In this document: piece after piece, positions 7,743-15,056 of the stretch
How positions within the stretch are numbered: position 1 is the stretch's first letter
Layout: every line of letters starts with the position of its first letter
DNA from: Nocardioides guangzhouensis
GTDB lineage: Bacteria; Actinomycetota; Actinomycetes; Propionibacteriales; Nocardioidaceae
Assembly: GCF_004519545.1 (NCBI RefSeq)
Contig: NZ_SDKM01000044.1
Span: 1-34,301, forward strand
Length of the DNA: 34,301 nucleotides
Direction of reading: 5' to 3'
Program-made: the position numbers and the translations under genes
Notes under the pieces: generated by a model
What the model saw: the letters and a program-made list of their open reading frames with translations, nothing else
Told to the model about the DNA's origin: nothing
Databases searched by the model: none

Positions 7743-7754
7743 CCTGTCAGGATA
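7743..7754 (-). promoter_or_regulatory. Candidate ku -10 element overlapping a CCTGTCAGG dyad
   Basis: On the minus strand TATCCT (plus-strand 7749-7754) lies about 30 nt before the ku start. It overlaps the palindrome CCTGTCAGG (7743-7751). No clear -35 is visible. The dyad matches the CCTGNCAGG pair upstream of the SDR gene, so a shared regulator is possible. Confidence 0.35.
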
Positions 7755-7778
7755 GACCGACGATCCGTCCGGAATCTG

Positions 7779-8744
7779 TCACACGGTCTGCCCGCGCATC
7801 CGCCATGCGTCGAACGCCTCGCGGCTGGTCCGTCGGGGGGTGTACCCGAAGACGGTCTTCAGACGCGTGTTGTCGAGCACCGGGCGGAACTGCAGGCAGC
7901 GCGTCTGCTCGGGACCGTACGGCGTGAGGTGGAGGCGGCGCCCGACCCGCAGCGCGACCCGCAGCACCGGCTCGGGGACCACGAGCGTGCGCTTGCCGAG
8001 GGCCTTCGCGATCTCGGAGACCGTCATCGTGCCGTCGCCCGCGACGTTGAAGACGCCGGTCACGTCGCCGGTGACCGCCTGCTGGATGGTCGCGACCACG
8101 TCGGAGTCCCACACGAACCCGAGCAGCGGGCCCGAGCCGGCGACCCGCAGCAGCCGCGACCGCTCGAACAGCGCGGTGGTCTGGTTGTCGACGTCCTCGC
8201 CGAGGATGGTGCCGATCCGCAGCACCACCTGCTCGAGCTCCGGGTGCTCGGCGCGCAGGGTGGCGAGCTGCTCCTCGACCAGCCGCACGTGGTGGCTGCA
8301 GGCGAGCTCTTCGTTGCCGCGCAGCGGGTCGTCCTCGGTCAGCGGCACCGGGTTGTCGGCGTGGTAGCCGTACGCCGCGCCGCTCGACGACACCACCGCG
8401 CGGCGTACGCCGTGGGCCAGGCAGGCTGCGAGCACGTGCCGGCTGCCCTCCACGTCGACGGCGTGCTCCTGCTCCCGCGACGAGTCCCGGCCGGGCGTGA
8501 CGATCGAGGCCAGGTGCACGACCACCTCGGGCTCCGCCGCCTCGATCCCCGCGGAGACCGCCTCGGCGTCGGTCACGTCCATGACCGTGTGCATGACGCC
8601 CTCGACCTCGCTGGTGGGGAACCGCAGGTCGGCGCTGACCACGTCGTGCCCGGCAGCGGCCAGGCCGGCCACCACCGACGAGCCGAGGAAGCCGTTGCCG
8701 CCCGTGACGAGGACCTTCAGGCGCCCGTCGTCTGCTGCGTGCAT
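7779..8744 (-). CDS. NAD-dependent epimerase/dehydratase family protein (extended SDR)
   Basis: A 321-residue extended SDR. It opens with the NAD(P)-binding motif VTGGNGFLGSSVV, has HLASIV after strand 4, an SSSGAAYGYHADNP segment supplying the catalytic Ser and Tyr region, and RIGTILGE / FVWDSDVV in the substrate half. The usual YxxxK is replaced by the segment CSHHVRLVEE, so the active-site Tyr/Lys pair is not obvious. Such proteins act on nucleotide sugars or other metabolites; the substrate is unknown. The ATG at 8744 is preferred over 8753 because GGGAGG lies 9 nt upstream of it. It is 61 bp upstream of ku on the same strand and divergent from the ligase gene by about 70 bp. Whether it has any role in repair is unclear. 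Confidence 0.8.
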   Translation of the reverse strand: MHAADDGRLKVLVTGGNGFLGSSVVAGLAAAGHDVVSADLRFPTSEVEGVMHTVMDVTDAEAVSAGIEAAEPEVVVHLASIVTPGRDSSREQEHAVDVEGSRHVLAACLAHGVRRAVVSSSGAAYGYHADNPVPLTEDDPLRGNEELACSHHVRLVEEQLATLRAEHPELEQVVLRIGTILGEDVDNQTTALFERSRLLRVAGSGPLLGFVWDSDVVATIQQAVTGDVTGVFNVAGDGTMTVSEIAKALGKRTLVVPEPVLRVALRVGRRLHLTPYGPEQTRCLQFRPVLDNTRLKTVFGYTPRRTSREAFDAWRMRGQTV

Positions 8745-8797
8745 GCGCCGCATCCTCCCCCACCCGGCGGCAGGAGTCGTGGCACCGGCCCCGATCT

Positions 8798-8812
8798 GCG
8801 ACAGGATGTCGC
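8798..8812. promoter_or_regulatory. Palindrome GCGACA-GGA-TGTCGC at ligase gene start
   Basis: Perfect 6-bp arms with a 3-bp centre end one base before the ATG at 8814. The site overlaps a possible leaderless -10 (CAGGAT, 6 nt before the ATG). It could be an operator for the ligase/transpeptidase/polymerase operon. It does not match an actinobacterial LexA box. Confidence 0.4.
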
Positions 8813-8813
8813 C

Positions 8814-9752
8814 ATGCGTCCGATGCTGGCCACCCGCGGCGACCGCGTGCCGACCGGCCCCGAGTGGACCCACGAGATCAAGTGGGACGGCATGCGGATC
8901 ATCGCCGACGTACGCCGCGACGCCGGCCGGGGCATCCGGCTCACCAGCCGCAACGAGAACGACGTCAGCGCGTCCTACCCGGAGCTGCTGGAGCTGCCCG
9001 GCCGGGACCTGCTGCTCGACGGCGAGGTCGTGGTCTTCGACGACGGTCTGCCCAGCTTCGGCGCGCTCGCCGAGCGGATGCACGTCCGCAACGCCCGACG
9101 GGCGACCGCGCTCGCGGAGTCCCGCCCGGTCACCTACCTGGTCTTCGACGTGCTGCGCCTCGACGGGCGCGACCTGATGCGGGAGCCGCTCGAGGTACGC
9201 CGGGCGGTGCTGGAGGGGCTGGAGCTCTCCGACGTGTGGTGGCAGGTCCCGCAGGCGTACGACGACGGGGTCACGCTGCTGGACGCCACCGCGCAGCAGG
9301 GGCTCGAGGGCGTGGTCAGCAAGCGGCTGGCCTCGCGCTACGAGCCCGGCCAGCGCAGCCGGTCGTGGCTGAAGTTCGCGCACCGGCGCCGCACGTCGTG
9401 GGTGGTCGGCGGCTGGCGCCCCGAGACCGGGTCCACCTCCCGGCTCGGCGCGGTGCTGGTCGGGGAGCCCACCCCGGACGGCCTGCTCTACCGCGGCCGG
9501 GTCGGCAGCGGCATCGCCGGGAAGGTCGGCCCGTTGCTCCGGGAGCTGCTCGATCCGCTGGCCGTCCCGGCCAGTCCGTTCGCCGACGAGGTGCCCCGCC
9601 CGGACGCGCTGGGCACCCAGTGGGTCGAGCCGGTCCTCGTCGTCGACGTCGAGTCCCTCGGGCTGGGCACGCAGGGACGCCTCCGCCAGCCGTCGTACCG
9701 TGGTCTCCGCACCGACCTGTCGCCCGCCGATCTCCTCGGGGAGGAACCATGA
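8814..9752 (+). CDS. LigD-type ATP-dependent DNA ligase domain protein
   Basis: A 312-residue stand-alone ATP-dependent DNA ligase of the LigC/LigD type. Motif I, KWDGMR with adenylated Lys23, is near the N terminus. Later motifs include LLLDGEVVVFDDG (motif III), GLEGVVSKR (motif IV) and SWLKFAHR (motif V). An OB-fold domain follows, ending with the QPSYRGLRTD segment typical of LigD ligase modules. It seals DNA ends held by Ku. There is no polymerase or phosphoesterase domain in this polypeptide; the polymerase domain is encoded separately 700 bp downstream. The ATG at 8814 is chosen because the motif I spacing from the N terminus matches the family. Its stop overlaps the next start (ATGA, 9749-9752). 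Confidence 0.94.
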   Translation: MRPMLATRGDRVPTGPEWTHEIKWDGMRIIADVRRDAGRGIRLTSRNENDVSASYPELLELPGRDLLLDGEVVVFDDGLPSFGALAERMHVRNARRATALAESRPVTYLVFDVLRLDGRDLMREPLEVRRAVLEGLELSDVWWQVPQAYDDGVTLLDATAQQGLEGVVSKRLASRYEPGQRSRSWLKFAHRRRTSWVVGGWRPETGSTSRLGAVLVGEPTPDGLLYRGRVGSGIAGKVGPLLRELLDPLAVPASPFADEVPRPDALGTQWVEPVLVVDVESLGLGTQGRLRQPSYRGLRTDLSPADLLGEEP

Positions 9753-10447
9753 TCATCCGCTGCCTCGTCGCCTGCCAGCTGCTGCTGGCCGGCCTCCTCC
9801 TCACGCCCGCACCGGCCGCCGAGGCGGCGACCGTGACCCTGGACGGGGTGAGCGTCAGGCTGCGCGACGGCACGAGACAGGTGGTCACGGTCAACCGGAC
9901 CTCGGGCACGTACGCCCGGGTGACGCTGTTCCGGAAGAAGGCGACCGGCTGGACCCGGGTGATCCAGTCCCCCGGACGGATCGGGTACGGCGGCCTGGTC
10001 GTCGGCACCGAGCGCCGGCAGGGCACCGGCACCACGCCGCTGGGGACCTACCGCCTGCTCTACACGTTCGGCACCCACGCCAGGGCATCGTCGTGGGATC
10101 TCCGGCACCGCACGATCCGCGCGGGTGACTACTGGGTGCAGGACAACCGGTCGCGCTACTACAACCGCTACCGCAACAAGGCCAACGGCGGCTTCCGCTG
10201 GCGGCTGCCGAGCAGCGACTACAACTCCTCCGAGCGGCTGCGCGACTACCCGAAGCAGTACGAGTACTCCTTCGTCACCAGCTTCAACTACGCCGCGCAG
10301 GTGCGGAACCGCGGCTCCGGCATCTTCCTGCACGTCAACGGCAGCGGCGCCACCGCCGGCTGCGTGAGCGCGCAGCGCTGGTTCATCCGGTCGCTGATGA
10401 GCCGCCTCGAGCCGGGGATGGTCCCGCTGATCGCGATCGGTCGCTAG
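9749..10447 (+). CDS. Secreted L,D-transpeptidase (YkuD-like) family protein
   Basis: A 232-residue protein with an N-terminal signal peptide (hydrophobic residues 8-20, probable Ala-X-Ala cleavage near residue 26). The C-terminal catalytic motif is of YkuD type, GIFLHVNGSGATAGCVSA, with His195 and nucleophile Cys205. Proteins of this family cross-link or modify peptidoglycan outside the membrane. The middle is rich in Tyr, Arg and Asn (YYNRYRNKANGG). The gene overlaps the ligase stop by 4 bp and ends 7 bp before the polymerase-domain gene, so it is embedded in the NHEJ operon although it should act in the cell wall. No function linking it to DNA repair is evident. Confidence 0.83.
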   Translation: MIIRCLVACQLLLAGLLLTPAPAAEAATVTLDGVSVRLRDGTRQVVTVNRTSGTYARVTLFRKKATGWTRVIQSPGRIGYGGLVVGTERRQGTGTTPLGTYRLLYTFGTHARASSWDLRHRTIRAGDYWVQDNRSRYYNRYRNKANGGFRWRLPSSDYNSSERLRDYPKQYEYSFVTSFNYAAQVRNRGSGIFLHVNGSGATAGCVSAQRWFIRSLMSRLEPGMVPLIAIGR

Positions 10448-10454
10448 GGGAGAC

Positions 10455-11363
10455 GTGGCGGGCAGCGAGATCCGGGCGCAGATCGACGGGCGCACCCTGA
10501 AGATCAGCAACCTCGAGAAGGTCCTCTACCCCGTCACCGGCACCACCAAGGGCGAGGTGCTCGACTACTACGCCCGGGTCTCACCGGTCCTGCTGCCGCA
10601 CCTCGCCGACCGCGCGGTCACCCGCATCCGCTGGCCGCACGGGGTCCAGGAGGCGTCGTTCTTCGAGAAGAACGTGCCGGCGGGTGCTCCGAGCTGGCTG
10701 CGCACCGCCGAGGTCCCGACCACTGGGTCGCGCGGCAGCTCCCGCAACGGCGACACCCTGGTCTTCCCGATCGTCGACTCGGTCGCCGCGCTCACGTACC
10801 TGGTCAACCTGGCCAGCCTCGAGCTGCACGTCCACCAGTGGACGGTGACGAAGACCGGGAAGCCCAGGAACCCGAACCGGCTCGTCATCGACCTCGACCC
10901 GGGCGAGCCGGCCGGGCTGGGGGAGTGCTGCGAGGTCGCGCTGCTGGTCCGCGACAAGCTGGCCGAACGTGACCTCGACGCCAGCCCGGTGACCAGCGGC
11001 AGCAAGGGTCTGCACCTCTACGCGCGGCTGCCCGCGAAGCTGGACCCGGACGGCACGACCGCGCTCGCGAAGGAGATCGCCGAGGAGCTCCAGGCCGAGC
11101 ACCCGAACAAGGTCACCGCGATGATGACCAAGTCGCGCCGGTCGGGGAAGGTCTTCCTCGACTGGTCGCAGAACGCGGGCTCCAAGACCACCATCTCGCC
11201 GTACTCCCTGCGCGGCCGGGAGAAGCCGTACGTCGCCACCCCGCGCTCGTGGGCCGAGGTCGAGGAGGGTGCCGCCGACCCGTTGGCGATCGACCACTGC
11301 CGGTTCGAGGAGGTGCTCGAGCGGGTGGCCGACCAGGGTGACCTGTTCCTGTCCGGAGCATGA
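10455..11363 (+). CDS. LigD-type polymerase/primase (AEP) domain protein
   Basis: A 302-residue archaeo-eukaryotic-primase-type polymerase, the repair polymerase module of LigD. Diagnostic segments are LKISNLEKVLYP at the N terminus, HVHQW (125-129), the metal-binding DLD at 146-148 (VIDLDPG) and SGSKGLHLYARL, then TISPYSLRGREKPYVATP near the C terminus. It fills gaps and adds ribo- or deoxynucleotides at Ku-bound ends. The GTG start has GGGGAG close upstream. In many actinobacteria polymerase and ligase are fused in LigD; here they are separate and no 3'-phosphoesterase domain is visible. It is the third gene of the operon starting at 8814. Confidence 0.95.
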   Translation: MAGSEIRAQIDGRTLKISNLEKVLYPVTGTTKGEVLDYYARVSPVLLPHLADRAVTRIRWPHGVQEASFFEKNVPAGAPSWLRTAEVPTTGSRGSSRNGDTLVFPIVDSVAALTYLVNLASLELHVHQWTVTKTGKPRNPNRLVIDLDPGEPAGLGECCEVALLVRDKLAERDLDASPVTSGSKGLHLYARLPAKLDPDGTTALAKEIAEELQAEHPNKVTAMMTKSRRSGKVFLDWSQNAGSKTTISPYSLRGREKPYVATPRSWAEVEEGAADPLAIDHCRFEEVLERVADQGDLFLSGA

Positions 11364-11461
11364 GCAGGCGCCCGCCCACGCGGCCGCCCCGCAGGCTGTT
11401 ACCGAAGCCTTCCCCCGGCGTCACCGCCGTGTAGGTCGGGCGTGGTCCGTGGCTCCCTAGC

Positions 11462-11493
11462 GTTCAGGTCGACCGCTCTGGTCACCACTGAAC
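11462..11493. repeat. GTTCAG...CTGAAC inverted repeat upstream of TasA-like gene
   Basis: GTTCAG at 11462-11467 and CTGAAC at 11488-11493 are perfect 6-bp arms separated by 20 nt, ending 19 nt before the ATG at 11513. They may be an operator or a leader hairpin for the secretion cassette. No convincing -10/-35 pair was found in the 149-bp intergenic stretch 11364-11512. Confidence 0.35.
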
Positions 11494-11512
11494 GACTTGG
11501 GAGTTCCGCACC

Positions 11513-12052
11513 ATGAAGACCACCGACAACCGCCGCCGCAAGGTGCTCGTCCCGCTGGCCACGCTGCTCGCCGCCACCGCCGTGGCGATCGGCTCCGGCG
11601 CCACCTTCACCTCGACCTCGAACAGCGCGTCGGCGGTCACCGCCGGTGACCTGGTCCACAGCAACGACCGGGCCGACCTGACCATGGACGTCGCGAACAT
11701 CAAGCCCGGCGACTCGGTCGCGGGCACCGTGACCATCGAGAACACGGGCACCATCGACTCCACGCTCACGCTGCAGGAGACCGCCGACTCCAGCACCTTC
11801 CAGGCCGGCGCCCTGCACCTCGAGGTCACCCAGGGCGCGACCACCGTCTACGACGGTGACTTCGCCGCCGCCGACGACGCCGGAGTGATGGACCTCGGCG
11901 CGCTCGACATCGGTGACAGCACCACGCTCAAATTCACCGTGTCGATGCCGTCGAACGCGTCCGACGCCAACCAGGGCGCCACCGCGTCGGCCTCCTACCA
12001 GTGGGTCTCCACGCAGGTCGAGCCGAGCAGCACGACCCTGGCGTGGCACTGA
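11513..12052 (+). CDS. TasA/camelysin-like SipW-dependent secreted protein
   Basis: A 179-residue exported protein. The N terminus has basic residues (NRRRK) and a hydrophobic stretch, then GSGATFTSTSNS at about 27-38, the kind of cleavage region seen in TasA/CalY proteins processed by SipW-type signal peptidases. The mature part has beta-rich segments such as DVANIKPGDSVAGTVTIENTGTIDS, a typical camelysin/TasA opening with an N-D-based pattern. TasA proteins polymerise into extracellular fibres in Bacillus; a comparable role here is an inference. It heads a three-gene cassette with a SipW-like peptidase and an Ig-repeat protein sharing the ATFTSTS motif. The start is a clear ATG, though the ribosome site (TTGGGAG) is modest. 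Confidence 0.78.
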   Translation: MKTTDNRRRKVLVPLATLLAATAVAIGSGATFTSTSNSASAVTAGDLVHSNDRADLTMDVANIKPGDSVAGTVTIENTGTIDSTLTLQETADSSTFQAGALHLEVTQGATTVYDGDFAAADDAGVMDLGALDIGDSTTLKFTVSMPSNASDANQGATASASYQWVSTQVEPSSTTLAWH

Positions 12053-12086
12053 CCCTGCCCTAGCCGCAGTAGTTCCGGGGGGAACA

Positions 12087-12142
12087 GGGAAGGACCGTCC
12101 GTCCGGCGCCAACCCACAAGGGCGCCGGACGGGCTCCTTCCC
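12087..12142 (+). terminator. Large hairpin between tasA-like and sipW-like genes (possible attenuator)
   Basis: GGGAAGGA (12087-12094) pairs with TCCTTCCC (12135-12142), and CCGTCCGGCGCC (12099-12110) pairs perfectly with GGCGCCGGACGG (12121-12132), leaving a 10-nt loop. The stem totals 20 bp with a small asymmetric internal loop. No T-run follows, so complete intrinsic termination is unlikely. A hairpin here could reduce read-through into the peptidase gene or protect the 3' end of the tasA-like message. Confidence 0.65.
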
Positions 12143-12188
12143 CAGGAGCCCGGACCGACCACACGACCGTCGAGAGGAGGGGAGCACC

Positions 12189-12803
12189 GTGGAGATCACG
12201 CTCGAGGAGCGCCGCCGGCCGCGCCGGGCCGGCCGCTGGGCCGTCAACGGCCTCTGCGTCGTGGTTGCCGTGCTCGCCCTCGGCTTCATCCTGCCGGCCC
12301 TGTTCGGGCTGCAGCGCTACGTCATCATCGGCGGCTCGATGACCGGCACCTACGACCTCGGGTCGGTGGTGTTCGAGGAGAACGTGCCGGTCGAGGACCT
12401 CCGCGTGGGCGACGTGATCACCTACGTGCCGCCCGCCGACTCGGGCATCGACACGCTGGTCACCCACCGCATCGTCGAGCGCGACGGCGACACCTTCCGC
12501 ACCCAGGGGGACGCGAACCCCGACGCCGACCCGTGGACCTTCCAGCTGGACGGCGAGACCCAGAACCGGGTCAGCTTCCACGTGCCGTACGTCGGCTACG
12601 CGTTCATCGCGCTGGGCGACCGGGCAACCCGCATGGCCGTCATCGGCCTGCCCGCCCTGGTCATCGCCCTCTACAGCCTGGTCGAGCTGGTCGGCGTGCT
12701 GCGCCGCCGTCCCGAGCCGACCGACGAGGACGCCGCGATCGACGTCCCCGCGCAGCGCGCGGCCGACGCCACGCGCACGCCGACCGCCGGGACCGGCGTC
12801 TGA
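12189..12803 (+). CDS. sipW: SipW/ER-type signal peptidase I
   Basis: A 204-residue membrane-anchored signal peptidase. An N-terminal membrane helix (about 18-40) leads to the nucleophile Ser50 in YVIIGGSMTGTY. The second catalytic residue is His93 in VTHRIVE rather than the lysine of classical bacterial LepB, placing it in the SipW/archaeal/ER Ser-His-Asp group; Asp residues follow in QGDANPDADP. A second hydrophobic segment lies near the C terminus (MAVIGLPALVIALYSLVELV). The GTG start follows GAGGAGGGGAG at 12172-12182. It is flanked by two secreted proteins with the same ATFTSTS cleavage-region motif, its likely substrates. The downstream gene overlaps its stop (TGATG). Confidence 0.9.
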   Translation: MEITLEERRRPRRAGRWAVNGLCVVVAVLALGFILPALFGLQRYVIIGGSMTGTYDLGSVVFEENVPVEDLRVGDVITYVPPADSGIDTLVTHRIVERDGDTFRTQGDANPDADPWTFQLDGETQNRVSFHVPYVGYAFIALGDRATRMAVIGLPALVIALYSLVELVGVLRRRPEPTDEDAAIDVPAQRAADATRTPTAGTGV

Positions 12804-14302
12804 TGCGGCCGCACCGGGTGCTGCTGCTCCTGGTCGCGGCCCTCCTCGCAGCGGTGGCCGCCAGCGGCCTGCAGTTCTCCTCCGCCACCTTCACCTCCAC
12901 CAGCGGGCGACCCGTCGTGGTCACGGCCGCGAACGACTGGACCCCACCCACGGTCGCGATGACCGACCCGGGCAGCCCGCTCAGCGGGACCGTCACCGTC
13001 GCCGCCACCGCATCGGACGACCGCTCGGCGGTCGCCTCGGTGCTCATCCAGCAAGCACCGGTCGGCTCCTCGACCTGGACCACGGTCTGCACGGACACCG
13101 TGGCGCCGTACACCTGCGCATGGGCGACCACCGGCGTCGCCGACGGCGACCACCGGCTGCGCGCCGTCGCCACCGACACCGCGGGCTTCTCCGCGACCTC
13201 GGCGGCGGTGACGACCACGGTGCTCAACGGCGTCGGGGTCACCCTCGCGACCGTGCCCAGCCCGGTCCGGGGCACCGTTCCGCTGACCGTCACCGTGACC
13301 GGCGCCGGGTCGGCGACCGTCACCACGCGCGTCGAGTACGCCGTCGCGGGAACCGGCACCTGGGCCGTCGTCCCCGGCTGCGGCAACGCGACCGGCGGGA
13401 CCCGGACCTGCTCCGCGGACACCGTCGCCGTCGGCACCGGCACGTACGACGTCCGCGCGGTCGCCGTCGTCGGCACCGCGACGACGTACGACACCCAGCT
13501 CGGCGTGCTCGTCGACAACCTCGCCCCGACGGTCGCCCTGAGCGTGCCGGCCGGGCCGCTGTCGGGGACCGTGAACCTGACCGCCACCGCCGGCGACGCC
13601 GACTCGGGGGTGGCCTCGGTCGCGTTCGAGCACAAGCCGTCCGCGTCCGGCACCTGGTCGACCTGCGGCACCGACACCTCGGCGCCGTACGCCTGCGCCC
13701 TGGACGCCACCGGGCTCGCAGCCGGCAGCCACGACTTCCGCGTGGTCGCCACCGACCGGGCCGGGAACACCACGACCACCGCGGCCGTCACCCGCACCGT
13801 CGACGCGGCGCTGCGGGCGCAGGACGTGCAGGCGGTCAACAACGGAGCGCTCGGCCGGATCGAGGCGGGCGACCAGGTGGTGCTCACCTACTCCCGGGTG
13901 GTCGACCTGAGCACGGTCAAGGCCGGCTGGGCGGGCACGTCCACCCCGGTCGCCGTCACCTTCAAGGACGCCGGCGTGGCCGGCTCCGGGACCGGCACCG
14001 ACCGCGTCGAGACGGACGCCAACCTGGGCCACGTCACGCTCGCCCAGGACTACGTGAAGAACGGCCTCACGATCACCCCGACCGGCTCGACGATGACCGC
14101 GGCCACGGCCACCGTGAACGGCGTGCAGGTGACCGTCGTCACGATCACGCTGGGCACCGTCCCGAACGCGAACGACCTGCGCAACACCAGCAACGCGGGA
14201 GAGCTGGTCTGGTTCCCCTCGACGCTGGTCCGTACGCCGGGCGGCACGGCCTGCCTCGCGGCGTCCGCGACCGAGTCCGGCACGAGCGACCGGGACTTCT
14301 GA
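12803..14302 (+). CDS. Secreted multi-Ig-domain protein with SipW-type signal
   Basis: A 499-residue exported protein. The signal region ends SSATFTSTS (about 26-34), matching the TasA-like protein upstream. Two similar Ig-like repeats occupy about 46-130 and 245-330, each with an SGTV..TATA..D start, a Cys-containing SAPYAC / VAPYTC segment and DHRLRAVATDTAG / HDFRVVATDRAGN end. Between them is a divergent third repeat. The C-terminal ~165 residues, beginning at RAQDVQAVNNGALGRIEAGD, form a separate beta-rich domain without repeats. Paired cysteines suggest disulfides outside the cell. No LPXTG or membrane anchor is seen, so it is probably released or bound through the TasA-like protein. The start overlaps the sipW stop by one base. 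Surface adhesion or matrix scaffolding is inferred. Confidence 0.78.
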   Translation: MRPHRVLLLLVAALLAAVAASGLQFSSATFTSTSGRPVVVTAANDWTPPTVAMTDPGSPLSGTVTVAATASDDRSAVASVLIQQAPVGSSTWTTVCTDTVAPYTCAWATTGVADGDHRLRAVATDTAGFSATSAAVTTTVLNGVGVTLATVPSPVRGTVPLTVTVTGAGSATVTTRVEYAVAGTGTWAVVPGCGNATGGTRTCSADTVAVGTGTYDVRAVAVVGTATTYDTQLGVLVDNLAPTVALSVPAGPLSGTVNLTATAGDADSGVASVAFEHKPSASGTWSTCGTDTSAPYACALDATGLAAGSHDFRVVATDRAGNTTTTAAVTRTVDAALRAQDVQAVNNGALGRIEAGDQVVLTYSRVVDLSTVKAGWAGTSTPVAVTFKDAGVAGSGTGTDRVETDANLGHVTLAQDYVKNGLTITPTGSTMTAATATVNGVQVTVVTITLGTVPNANDLRNTSNAGELVWFPSTLVRTPGGTACLAASATESGTSDRDF

Positions 14303-14330
14303 TGCGCCACGGATCGGGGCAGTCACGCCT

Positions 14331-14343
14331 TATCCTCGACCAC
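14331..14343 (+). promoter_or_regulatory. Leaderless -10 element for response regulator
   Basis: TATCCT at 14331-14336 is followed by 7 nt and the GTG at 14344. The spacing equals that before the SDR and tetR genes. There is no Shine-Dalgarno site for this GTG, which supports a leaderless transcript. Confidence 0.5.
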
Positions 14344-15036
14344 GTGACGCATCATGTGCTGGTAGTTGAGGACGAGGCCGACATCGCCTTCCCGCTCGTG
14401 CGGACGCTCGAGCGCGACGACTACACGGTGACCTGGGTCGACCACGGCAAGGCCGCGCTCGACCACCTCGGGCAGACCCCGACGGACCTGGTCATCCTCG
14501 ACCTCGGCCTGCCCGACATGGACGGGCTCGACGTGTGCAAGTCGGCCCGGAACGCCGGCTACGAGGGCGGCATCATGATCGTCACCGCCCGGGGCGACGA
14601 GCTCGACCGGGTGGTCGGCCTGGACTTCGGTGCCGACGACTACCTCGCCAAGCCGTTCGGGCTGGCCGAGCTGCAGGCGCGCGTGCGCGCGCTGCTCCGG
14701 CGCAGCGCGCCGGTCCGCTCCGAGAGCTCCGGCTCGGGCACCTCCGGCCTCCGGATCGACGAGGGGGCCCGCCGGGTGTTCTCGGCCAACGACGAGGTGC
14801 TGCTCACCGCCAAGGAGTTCGACGTGCTCGCGCTCCTGGCCGGGCACCGCGACAACGTCGTCTCCCGCGACCAGCTGATGGCCGAGGTGTGGGACGAGAA
14901 CTGGTACGGCTCCACGAAGACCCTCGACGTCACCATCGGGCGCCTCCGCCAGAAGCTCGAGGACGCCGGCGTCTCCGAGCGGGTCGTCGCCGTGCGCGGC
15001 GTGGGTTTCCGCCTCGAGGGGGCCGCGGATGGCTGA
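14344..15036 (+). CDS. OmpR/PhoB-family response regulator
   Basis: A 230-residue two-domain regulator. The receiver domain (about 3-120) has VLVVEDEADIAF with the acidic pair, phospho-acceptor Asp53 in LVILDLGLPDMDG, a Thr in IVTARGD and the conserved Lys in DYLAKPFG. A Ser/Gly-rich linker leads to a winged-helix DNA-binding domain (about 135-225) with LLTAKEFDVLALLA and the C-terminal VRGVGFRLEG hairpin. I start it at GTG 14344 because VTHHVLVVEDE is the normal receiver N terminus and a leaderless -10 lies 7 nt upstream. An in-frame ATG at 14302, overlapping the previous stop, would add 14 residues. It is followed by a sensor-kinase gene 20 bp downstream. Confidence 0.9.
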   Translation: MTHHVLVVEDEADIAFPLVRTLERDDYTVTWVDHGKAALDHLGQTPTDLVILDLGLPDMDGLDVCKSARNAGYEGGIMIVTARGDELDRVVGLDFGADDYLAKPFGLAELQARVRALLRRSAPVRSESSGSGTSGLRIDEGARRVFSANDEVLLTAKEFDVLALLAGHRDNVVSRDQLMAEVWDENWYGSTKTLDVTIGRLRQKLEDAGVSERVVAVRGVGFRLEGAADG

Positions 15037-15056
15037 GCCGCGGGCCGGGAGCCCGC

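Noticed and set aside
12099..12132. Perfect 12-bp stem as a classical intrinsic terminator
   Set aside because: No T-run follows and the cassette genes downstream appear to need the same transcript, so attenuation or mRNA stability is more likely.
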